Origin: Ceratodon purpureus
Lineage: Eukaryota > Streptophyta > Bryopsida > Pseudoditrichales > Ditrichaceae
NCBI GenBank assembly: GCA_014871385.1
Contig: CM026424.1
Location: forward strand, 4,134,582-4,198,581
Length of the DNA stretch: 64,000 bases
Direction: 5' to 3'
The notes under the pieces were generated by a model. That model searched no databases. It was not told the origin of the DNA and was given only the letters and a program-made list of their open reading frames with translations. The number at the start of each line of letters is the position of its first letter. Positions within the stretch are counted from its first letter, which is position 1. A program made the position numbers and the translations under genes. This document shows positions 55,988-64,000 of the stretch, piece after piece.

Positions 55988-57917
55988 GATCAAACACTAG
56001 GGAGTCTGAGTCGGGGAGAGCATCCTCTGCAGTTGCTGCCAACAAACAAGAATTAGAAAAGAAGTTACATTCGGATGTAGCAACGGGGCAGGCAACAAGC
56101 AATGGGTAGGTAGGTTTAGGGGCAACAAACCTTGGTCGCCCTTGGCAGGAGCAGGGCGTTTGTTGAGATCTGTCAATGGACTAGGAGTGTCTCCAGTGAC
56201 ATGCTTGGCCTTCTTCCATGGAAGCGCGGCCACAGAGGAGGCAGCGGGCCGCTTGCTGCCAATAGAGGCCTTGCTGCCAGCACGGGGTGAAGCGGGCTCG
56301 GCCAATAGAATCTCTTTGGTGAGGCGTAATTCCTCCGCGGCCTTGGAGTCAAAGTCAAAGCCCCACTGCCCAAGCCATCCTCCAGTCATGCGCCGCTCGC
56401 ATCGACGGCATCGCGCGTCTTGGGAGAAGACTTCCTCAAACATACAATGGGGATGTGCCAAGCAGCTGCAGAACAGAGGTACGCAGCAGGTGTCAACAAA
56501 GTAACGCTCGCAGAAGGGGCATTGATCGTTCAGGGCTAATGGCAACACCTGCCACTCCCATGGGTAACGAGCCAACACATTCTTTGGCCGCAAGAAAGCT
56601 GATGCCAACTCTAAGGCCGAGATCTCCGCTGTCAGCGCGGAAACCTCAGCATGCCGTCTCTGCTCATCGGCTTCCATCTCCTCCAACTTCTTGTAGATCC
56701 TATCAATGCGACTCTGGGCCTCCTCAACTGCCTTGCTTGCAAGCCTCAACTTGTCTTGGCCTAAGCGGGCCACCTGATCGAAGCGCCTCTTCTCTTGATC
56801 GTTGCCAACAGCCGCGACCTTCTTACCAGCCTCGCGGGCGGAGAAGACGTCTTCATAGAGCTTGGACTCCTCATCCTCCTTGGTCTTCATGTAGGCCGGC
56901 TGCTTGGCAAGGTCGAGCTTCATGCGGTCCCGGTTGGCCTCCACCTTCACAAGTGCGGCCTCCAATGTCTTCTTCTTGAGGCGCTGCTGCTCCAGGACCT
57001 GCTTTGGATCCGTTGCCACCAAGGGCTGCACCTTGATGGCAACAGCAGCTGGGGTCTTAACCTTCTTCTCCTCCACGGCCTTGGCAGGAGCGGGCAGGGA
57101 TTTAGGACCCCTGACCTTCTTCGCCTCCGCGGCCTTCACGGCCTTGGAGGTGGCTCTAACTGTCTTGGCTCCGCAGCTCGCCTCCGCCCCTTCGCCCTTG
57201 CCCTTGCTGCCAGCACCCGGGATGTGGCCAGCAAGGAAGTCGATGATGGCTTCGATCAGCTCCCTCAAGGCCGGGGGTGTCAACTTCTGCGGACTACGCC
57301 CTGGCAGTTTCTCACGCGCCTTCTGAAGGGCCTCCGCCTTCTGGGCGAAGTTGACATCCTCGCCCTCCTCAAAGAAGAGGTGGCAAGCCCGAAGGAAGGA
57401 GGTCCCGAATGCGCCATTGTCGGGGTCACCTCCATAGGTCTTCCGGTGTTGGAGCAAGTAAGTCCTCAGGGCCTCCCCATCCTCAGAGTCAGCAACGTAG
57501 TGCCGCCCAGAAGAACGCTTCGGCCATGCCTCGATGAAGTCGGACTTTTTGCAATGCTTGTCGCTGCTGAGGTCACTAAACTTGTACCCCACATTGGAGA
57601 GCCCCAAGGTGTGGTGGAAGAAGTCCTCATCGTAGTCCGCAGCCTGCCTACCCAGCAGAAATGGGGCGAGGACCCAAGGTGGCAGAGTTGACCTACGAGT
57701 GCGGGGGGTAAGGTCTCAAAATCAAACGCATCATCTCACGGCGTCTCAACTCCTTCCTTCTCCTTGCTGTCAGCAACCTCCACAACCTCCTTCTTCTCCA
57801 CAGTCTTCTCGGTGCAGTCCTCCTTCCGAGAAGCCGCGGCCTTTCTCTTCCTACGGCTCGACATCCTTGGCGCTGGTAGTGCAAAAACAACAGATTTTAC
57901 AATAGGGGGATCGTGCA
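55988..57917 (-). pseudogene. Coiled-coil protein with C-terminal zinc cluster, disabled
   Basis: The frame starts MSSRRKRKAAASRKEDCTEK near 57860 and meets TGA soon after VETP. The next bases still read DDAFDFETLPP, then a one-base shift at a CCCCCC run (about 57703-57710) restores a long frame from TLPPWVLAPFLLGRQAADYD to about 56130. The body has a Lys/Ala-rich section, a coiled coil (EEAQSRIDRIYKKLEEMEAD) and a RING-like Cys cluster (CPFCERYF, CCVPLFCSCLAHPHC, CRRCERRM) in the last third. A downstream exon is suggested after an acceptor TTTGTTGGCAG (ATAEDALPDSDSLVFDPTQ). Nonsense plus frameshift point to a pseudogene; an undetected intron is the alternative. Family not recognised. Confidence 0.6.
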
Positions 57918-58353
57918 TGGCAGTTGGAAAATGTTGTGGAGGAGAAGAAGCGCCTTCTTCGTGCCGTTGATGTTAACCACGTGCGGCCTATGGGAAGAAG
58001 AGAAGAAAAGAGAGGGGAATCCGTGCTGGAGTCAACTACTTGTGCGTCCTTGGTTAGGAGGGTTGAGAGTCTCAAACAGAGCTTAATGAAGGGAGGTTAA
58101 GGAGTTGGTGGAAAGCTTTCATATCCCCTTTAATTGCCACTCCATGCAAATCATTGCCATGGCCCTAAACCACACATCCTCATTTGATGTGGGTACTTAG
58201 AAAATCGTCTTAGAAATTAAAATCTTAATTTTAGCGTGACCGGTACATATGATTACTAAGACCCATTAATTAAAGAGATTAATAATTGCATGGACTAGGC
58301 ACTTTCGTGTCTTATCCACAAAACAAGTTTAAGGGAGAACCATGGTCCAACTC
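57918..58353. other. Spacer within the GC-richer block
   Basis: Promoter side of the coiled-coil pseudogene and 3' side of the transposase-like pseudogene. No further gene is supported. Confidence 0.4.
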
Positions 58354-58830
58354 ATTTAAAAAAAAACATTGTTGCCAGCCACATTCTACATAGCTACAAC
58401 TTAATTAGTAAGACACATTGCAGTCAAATCACACACGGCCATTGCTCGCGTTGTCACTATCCTCATTGCTGCCAGCGACCTCACTGTTAGTGGAGTTACT
58501 ACCATCTCCAAGGGTGCCTCATTATTAATCATGGAGTTCCACATAGCTATGGATCAGCCACTTTAGTGAATTACACATGAATAAATCCGGAAAATTTAAT
58601 AAATCTATCCGTAAATGGCTATTCTAGAATGAAACCAAAAAACATGTTCAAAGAAGATCCACTGTCTACTCCGATTTTTAAAAAATAAAAAAATAAAACT
58701 CTTGCCACATTCTAGATATCCATCCAATGAGTTTAGAACGCGTTGTACTCAATTCACACAGGGTTGTTACTAGCGTCATCGCTGTCCACGTTGTTGCCAG
58801 CGTCGTCACCGTCAGTGGAACTGCGACCTT
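58354..58830 (-). repeat. Direct duplication of about 160 bp, spacing about 320 bp
   Basis: 58354-58510 and 58675-58830 align through a T3A8-type tract, GCCACATTCTA, TCACACACGG or TTCACACAGG, GTTGTCACTA or GTTGTTACTA, and GTTGCCAGCG. The second copy is the 3' coding end of the transposase-like pseudogene; the first lies beyond its stop. Confidence 0.65.
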
Positions 58831-60720
58831 CCTCAGGATCCACATTGTTGTCATCCTCCCCGGGGTCATCTTCGTTGGCAGAACCACTTGCTTGAACATT
58901 GTTGGCTCCACCACCTACGACGGTGCTATCACACACCCAAGCGCTGTCAACACGCCGTCGCCTTGACCGCCAATTCTCCAAAGCCCTGGCAGCATTTGAT
59001 TGATGCCGATGTTCTCGCCTTCTACGCATAGCCGCCAATCTTGCCTCATCAACCGGGGTATTGAGAACCGTGGTGCACTCTAATTTCTTCTTATACCGAT
59101 GCAGTATATTTCGGTACCAATGCTGGAATTGTTGCAAAATAACACTGATGCGCTCTTTGCCACCACCATGAGCTGTATGCGCTTGATTCACTGCCTTCGC
59201 TTGATGATGGGATTTCTCCATACCCTGGCAACTTCATACGGCCAGACTACCGTATTCCTCCACAAACTAACTGCCATGCCCGACAAGTACATGCTGTCAA
59301 CAGTCACTCCAGGGTTAGTCTTGGATTGAGAATTGAATAAAGTAAGGTCAGCCATCAACCCCTAATTCATCCCAAACATCCTGGATATAACTTACCATGT
59401 AGTGCGACACATGCTGCTCTCCAAAGGCCTCTAAAAATGTTCTCCCCCACGTTTCTATCTTCCCTTTGAACTGGAGTCGTTGTTCTACTGTCAACACCAA
59501 GCCGTTGAAATATGGTAGAACCTCTTCAAAGGCTTGCCACATAGCAGCCCTTGCCCTACGATGTGCACCACCGCCACTATTATTGCTCTCTGCGCGACAT
59601 ATGTCTTTCCAGGCCTTGTCGTTGCCAGATCAAAGGCTTGGTTTAAATAGTCTGCTGGCAACAACCCCACTGAAAGATGGTTTCTGTGGCACATTCCCCG
59701 TGCTGCCACTCAGTTTTGGATCCTTTCTAATCTCCACTTTGCCACCGTGAGCCCTTATAGCTGACAAGGACTTCTCCATTTGCTCTATTGCTATAGCCCT
59801 TAGTCTTCGATCTTGTATGTTCCAGACATAAATGATATGTTGATGTAAAATCTTCTCCGTTAATCGAACATGGGCATGGAGTGTACAAATGTGCACTCTC
59901 TGCAACGGAATTGGCAAGATAGGCTGCCACCTTGTATGTGCACGCATGTCACAAGGTTCTAGCTCCACAGAGTTGGCAAACAGTTTCCCCACCCAGTTCG
60001 GTTTCCTACGTTTTCTGATGGCAGCACTCGCCTAGCTTGCTGTGCCTACGGTAGGCTTAGCCCTCTTCTGCTCGCAGTATATGCAGTTCATTGCACACGA
60101 CGGCCCCGAATGAAGCCCATACATACACTTGATCGTCTTCATGTCCGCAGCGAGATGCCACTCCACACGGAATTCTCCAACTTCAGGGACCGTGAGTTTC
60201 GCGCCACTGGAGTGTGTTGCAATCACAGATGGAAATTTGGATTTCCCAAATATCCATGAGAGAACTTTGTAGGACTCTTTTTCCACTTGAAAGGTTGCCA
60301 CTGGCCAAATTTCCTGCTCTGACTGGACTGAGAAAAACAGGGCATGGTTCCTCTGAATGTCTGGGTCAAGCGCCCTATTCATTAACGTGATGCTGACCTG
60401 TTCAAATTTCTTGCCATTCACAATCTCAGCCTCGTCCAATTTCATGACAAATACCATCGGTGCCCCTTTTAACTCTGTGGAAACATGGCGAGTAGATGTG
60501 AGGGCATAGTTAATTGATAAATAAACTTGCTGACAGCAAACTCTGAAAACAACAGTCCGAGGTGATTACGTTACCTTCTTCCGTGATGCCGTAGAAGATC
60601 ACCATGCTTCTTTGGACCACCTCAAGGTCTGTGAATAGGGAATTCTTCTCAGTCAAAACAACTTCCTTTACCATGTCCTCGGACTTCTTGCTCTTCTTAG
60701 AACTTGCTGGTAGCGTAAGT
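58754..60720 (-). pseudogene. Transposase-like gene with in-frame stops
   Basis: Minus-strand exons: about 60720-60571 (LFTDLEVVQRSMVIFYGITE), 60475-59350 and about 59221-58754. The long exon reads MVFVMKLDEAEIVNGKKFEQ first, then ADMKTIKCMYGLHS with a CAMNCIYCEQKRAKP zinc-like site, later RAIAIEQMEKSLSAI, and finally GEQHVSHYMVSYIQDVW. The same frame continues through a TAG at about 60032 and a TGA at about 59630. The last exon has GGGKERISVILQQFQHWYRN and a basic then acidic tail. The D-M-K/CxxC/THY-like layout resembles uncharacterised transposon proteins common in algae and invertebrates. Two nonsense codons in a retained frame suggest a decayed copy. Confidence 0.6.
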
Positions 60721-61024
60721 CATCCTTCAGCATGATAGTATTCGCCAATATACTGTGGCAAGTTTGCATTTAACTCTTGCCGAAGCAGTTTCACATGATA
60801 GGGGCTTGGCAAAATACTCCCGGTGACTCCTTTGTTCAGATGAGCAATGGGAGCCTTCACAGCTTTGTAGATAACATCATATTCCCGATGTCACGGACGT
60901 GCCATACCGGACTTCATCCACGCCCCACGAGTTTACCGTGGGACCTATACTGATTCCGCAACACGGAAGCTTCTCAAGAGCTTTCCCAAAGGGCGGTGGC
61001 TAAGCGTGCTTAGATGCTATTAGT

Positions 61025-61287
61025 TTCTAGAAGGTTCTACATGCTTCTACTACTTTCTAGAACCTTCCACTAGTTTCCGGAAGCTTCCACAAGCTTCCTT
61101 ATAGTTCTAGTAGTTTCTAGAAGCTTCTACAAGCTTCCTTATAGTTCTAGTAGTTTCCGGAAGCTTCTACAAGCTTCCGGAAGGTTCCATACGGATCCAA
61201 TTGTTTCCGGAAGCTTCCATAAGCTTCCGGAAGGTTCCGCTTGACCTTCTTAGATTCCGGAAGCTCCCATAAGCTTCCGGAAGGTCC
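61025..61287 (+). promoter_or_regulatory. Array of heat-shock elements in the LTR
   Basis: Perfect TTCnnGAAnnTTC elements start at 61025, 61055, 61075, 61115, 61155, 61175, 61205 and 61225. Two imperfect copies (last half TCC) start at 61255 and 61275. Spacings are 30, 20, 40, 40, 20, 30, 20, 30 and 20, all multiples of 10, so the sites face one side of the helix. The last copy ends about 57 bp before the TATA box. This is the canonical trimeric HSF site. Confidence 0.85.
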
Positions 61288-61343
61288 TATGGATGCTTCC
61301 CAAGGTCTCTAGGACCTTTCTTCGGAAGTTTCCTCTAGCCTAG

Positions 61344-61351
61344 TATAAATA
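61344..61351 (+). promoter_or_regulatory. LTR TATA box
   Basis: TATAAATA lies downstream of the heat-shock-element array and about 260 bp before the primer-site-like sequence, consistent with the U3/R boundary of an LTR. Confidence 0.8.
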
Positions 61352-61601
61352 GAGAGTCGAGGGCCATTGCTCCTCACTCTCTTCAACACCAGTTGTACAT
61401 ACTCTTTCAGTTATCAATATCACTTCTAGTTTTCCCACTTCCAGTGTTATTCTGAGTCTTGTGTGAGGAATCCCCTCACTTCTAGTCTATTCTTGTCTCC
61501 CTTTGAGGTATCCCCTCAATTTAGTCCCTTGCCCTATCTTAGAGTTGCCGTCCGCAACAGTTTGAAGAGAGTGAATTCTTACTTCTGTCTCGAGTTCTTC
61601 C

Positions 61602-61614
61602 TGATATCAGAGTC
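61602..61614 (+). other. Primer-binding-site-like sequence
   Basis: TGATATCAGAGTC resembles the initiator tRNA-Met complement used by many Ty3 elements (TGGTATCAGAGC), with mismatches. It is tentative. Confidence 0.4.
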
Positions 61615-61957
61615 TGCTCTTGTAAGATAGAGTGTGGATTACCCCTCTTCTTCAGGAGAGTCGTGACGCCTTAAGGGTTGCGGATTACCCTCCCTTAAGC
61701 TGATATTCGTCATATAGTCATCCCTATGAGGGTTTTTTCATGGACTTGAACCGACTTCCCATTTCGTCAAGTCCAGTTACTTTAGAAATACGTATTTTCT
61801 TTAGACTAAAGACCGAACTTAGAGATATCATCATTCGAGAGAAGAGCGAAGAGTTTTATTTGAATTTCTTGAGGTCTTCAGTTCCTATAGTTGTTCCAAA
61901 AGTACACGACGCGAAACTCTGCTTCTTTATTTACTTGTGAGACCTATTGAATTCAAG

Positions 61958-62944
61958 ATGGGTGACGTTCCGAACATTGAGATGCATGACATGCTTGCCA
62001 TGCTACAGCAGTTACAGCAAGAGAATGCCAACCTACGAAGTGCCATGGAACAGCTTCAAGTTGCTTCAACTCCAATCCATGTTCCAGCCAGTGTAGTGGA
62101 TCCTGCTCCACATGCGCCAAAGGAACCTCGAGTAGCCTTGCCGGATAAATTTGATGGAGATCGTACGAAACTCCGGGATTTTATCAACAAGATTCGGCTC
62201 ATCTTCCGTCTCCAACCTCAGAGGTATTCAACTGGAGAGATACAAGTCGGATTCATTGGAACGTTGCTCACAGGAGCCGCGTCATCTTGGTTTTCTTCCT
62301 TGTTGGAGAAGAATACTCCGCTTCTGGCACATCTTGACCAATTCCTGGAAGAACTCAACCGAACCTTTGGAGAAAGAGATCGAGCCCTTATAGCAACAAC
62401 AAAGCTTCGAACGCTGCAACAACGATCACGCCCAGCTTCAGCGTACGTTGCAGAATTCCAACAACTTGCATGTGACCTCAGTTGGAACGATGCGGCTCTC
62501 ATCACCATGTTTCGATGGGGACTCCGCGACGATATCAAGACCTTGTTGCTGAATTTGCCCAAGCCAACTACTCTCTCTGAAGCCATTACTCGAGCAATCG
62601 ACTGCGACAATCGGTTGTTTGAGCAGCGACAAGAGCGACGATTGCTCTTCGGATCATATCGAGCGGATTACGCAACTCCAATCCATCAGACATCTTCAAA
62701 CACTTCGACCGCAGAGCCGATGCAAATTGACACCTCCAAAGTTAGAAAGTTGAGCGAAGAAGAGAAAGAGCGGCGTCGCAAGGAGCACTTGTGTTTATAT
62801 TGTGGAGGGAAGGACCATAGCGTAAAGAACTGCCCTGTGAAACCTCAGGGACCAAAGCCACACAAGTTTCGGAGCACCTCAAGCACTTCTGAGCCAAACC
62901 ATGAGGAAGTCGAGTCGGAAAACGACAGCTGCCAGCCACATTAG
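61958..62944 (+). CDS. Ty3 gag (capsid and zinc-knuckle nucleocapsid)
   Basis: ATG at 61958 (MGDVPNIEMHDML), stop at 62942, 328 residues. An N-terminal coiled coil (MLAMLQQLQQENANLRSAME) precedes a capsid-type retrotransposon gag domain (LPDKFDGDRTKLRDFINKIR; GAASSWFSSLLEKN). The C-terminus has one zinc knuckle CLYCGGKDHSVKNC (CX2CX4HX4C). The product would package element RNA. It is intact here, unlike the pol frame that follows. Confidence 0.92.
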   Translation: MGDVPNIEMHDMLAMLQQLQQENANLRSAMEQLQVASTPIHVPASVVDPAPHAPKEPRVALPDKFDGDRTKLRDFINKIRLIFRLQPQRYSTGEIQVGFIGTLLTGAASSWFSSLLEKNTPLLAHLDQFLEELNRTFGERDRALIATTKLRTLQQRSRPASAYVAEFQQLACDLSWNDAALITMFRWGLRDDIKTLLLNLPKPTTLSEAITRAIDCDNRLFEQRQERRLLFGSYRADYATPIHQTSSNTSTAEPMQIDTSKVRKLSEEEKERRRKEHLCLYCGGKDHSVKNCPVKPQGPKPHKFRSTSSTSEPNHEEVESENDSCQPH

Positions 62945-64000
62945 GGACCGTGCGGCTGACAAGTGTTGCCACGTCATCAGGTCCTATCTTATCCTCTGAA
63001 CCTTCTCGTTGTTTTCATATCCCGCTTAAGATAGATTGTCATCCACATAACGTAAAAGTTAAAGCCTTGTTAGATTCCGGAGCCTCTGCTTGATTTATTG
63101 ATAGGGATCTTGTAAAACGTCATAATCTCCCTGTAGTCCCCAAAAAATACCCTGTAGCAGTAGAGGTTATTGACGGTAGACCCTTGATTTCAGGAGATGT
63201 CACCCACGAAACCAAACCCTTAAACATTATCCTAGAAGGGCACCGCAGTACTATCGTATCCAATATCATTAGTTCTCCCTCTAATCCTCTCGTCTTAGGT
63301 CTCTCCTGGTTAGAGATGGTCAATTCAGATATAGATTGGAAAAATCGAAGGTTAACATATCCAACCGTAGTTTCTCATATTCCTTTTAAACACCCTAAAA
63401 ATAGTCTAAATATATGCCCTCAGCAAATCCAACAGTCCGAGGTCAAGGTTCCGTTGATGGTCGGTGCTCGAGCCTTTATGAAGGCGGCTAAGAATGGGAG
63501 TGTCTTTGCAATTTATGCAACTCCAACGTCTCAACCGGCTCAAGAATCAATCAAGTTACCAGCAAAGTATGAGGAGTATCGAGATGTGTTTGAGAAGAAG
63601 AACGCCGATACGCTCCCCCAACATCGACCTTATGACTGCGGCATCGAACTTCAAGAAGGTGCGCAACCTCCATTCGGTCCAATCTATAGCCTCTCACAGA
63701 ATGAGCTTGCTGCATTGCGAGAGTACCTTGATGAAAATCTTGCAAAGAACTTCATTCGACATTCCAAGTCACCTGCCGGAGCTCCTATCCTATTTGTCAA
63801 GAAGAAAGACGGCTCCCTTCGGATGTGCGTGGACTATCGTGGACTAAACAAGGTCACAATCAAGAACCGGTACCCATTGCCGCTTATCTCAGGACTTCTT
63901 GACCAACTCGGTCAAGCAAAGATCTACACCAAGATCGATCTTCGTGGAGCGTACAACCTAGTACGTATCAAGGAAGGTGACGAATGGAAGACGGCATTCC
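62905..64000 (+). pseudogene. Ty3 pol (protease and RT start), nonsense mutation, truncated by window
   Basis: The pol frame opens at 62905, overlapping gag by 40 bp in the -1 frame. The aspartic protease site ALLDSGASA is followed at once by TGA (63091-63093) where a sense codon is expected, then [16 protein letters not shown] continues. The RT part reads [40 protein letters not shown] and [20 protein letters not shown] up to the window end. The single nonsense codon makes this copy probably non-autonomous. RNase H and integrase lie outside the window. Confidence 0.88.

Larger units (their letters stand above)
52565..60888. mobile_element. GC-richer block, possible decayed DNA transposon
   Basis: Composition changes sharply after a G7A23-type tract at about 52561-52590, from very AT-rich to near-even. 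The block holds a transposase-like pseudogene, a disabled coiled-coil/zinc-cluster gene, an unknown plus-strand ORF and a recurring TTGCTGCCAGC/AAC word seen at least twelve times. It ends where the Ty3 LTR begins (60889). No terminal inverted repeats were found, so the boundary and unity are inference. Confidence 0.35.
60889..61601 (+). repeat. 5' long terminal repeat (3' edge approximate)
   Basis: It begins with TG at 60889. The 3' edge is placed just before a primer-site-like TGATATCAGAGTC (61602), but a terminal CA is not seen there, so the edge could be off. U3 holds the heat-shock-element array and a TATA box at 61344. R probably starts near 61375. Comparison with the 3' LTR, outside this window, would settle the length. 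Confidence 0.6.
60889..64000 (+). mobile_element. Ty3-type LTR retrotransposon, 5' part
   Basis: It starts TGTCACGGACGTGCC at 60889, with LTR, a primer-site-like stretch, gag, protease and the beginning of reverse transcriptase in the usual order. It runs off the window at RT. Gag and pol are in different frames with a 40 bp overlap. The RT start resembles the sushi/chromovirus-related Ty3 elements seen in fungi and early land plants. Confidence 0.92.

Noticed and set aside
56455-57691. Long plus-strand frames opposite the coiled-coil gene
   Set aside because: Shadow frames of a GC-rich minus-strand coding region that has a recognisable coiled coil and Cys cluster.

Overview
The window looks like nuclear DNA of an intron-rich eukaryote. 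I think a streptophyte of charophyte or bryophyte grade is most likely. The support is GT-AG introns that keep frame exactly across ten-exon genes, plant-like TPR/kinase genes, TATA promoters, tRNA-derived SINEs, a Tourist/PIF-like MITE, LINE and Ty3 elements, and an 18S rRNA fragment. The species is inference; nothing in the sequence names it.

Layout. 0-1.3 kb: decayed zinc-finger ORF on the minus strand. 3.0-9.2 kb: a seven-exon gene joining a ParB/sulfiredoxin-like domain to an N4/N6-type DNA methyltransferase fold; its third intron holds a 1.9 kb satellite of about 74.5 bp period whose orientation flips in the middle. 9.8-20.6 kb: six small genes of unrecognised families. Three near-identical 80 bp dyad-symmetric modules and two further copies of their core palindrome TGTCGGATCCGACA lie among them. 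Two of the genes (13.7 and 17.5 kb) are paralogues with Cys-rich starts and SUMO-interaction-like acidic tails, and they sit behind duplicated promoters. 20.8-26.2 kb: a LINE carrying RT, RNase H and a restriction-like endonuclease, followed by an inverted tRNA-derived SINE and then a MITE at 26.5 kb.

27-44.4 kb: a tandem duplication of about 9 kb on the minus strand. Each unit has a ten-exon gene encoding a single-pass membrane protein with TPR-like and degenerate kinase domains. The two genes share nine exons almost perfectly and differ at the kinase end. 45-46.5 kb: a small separate kinase-like gene. 47.5-52.5 kb: AT-rich intergenic DNA with a second LINE/SINE tail, tRNA-like sequences and (AT)n tracts.

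52.6-60.9 kb: a GC-richer block with an unknown ORF, tandem exon/intron-like modules, a disabled coiled-coil/zinc-cluster gene and a disabled transposase-like gene. It may be one decayed DNA transposon. 60.9-64 kb: the 5' part of a Ty3-type LTR retrotransposon, cut by the window end. Its LTR carries a helically phased array of heat-shock elements.

Working links: the satellite, the 80 bp dyads and the promoter palindromes share one half-site (AAAnnATCTGTCGGAT), so one repeat family appears to have seeded both an intron and several promoters. The duplicated membrane pseudokinases may form a receptor-like pair, but this is inference.
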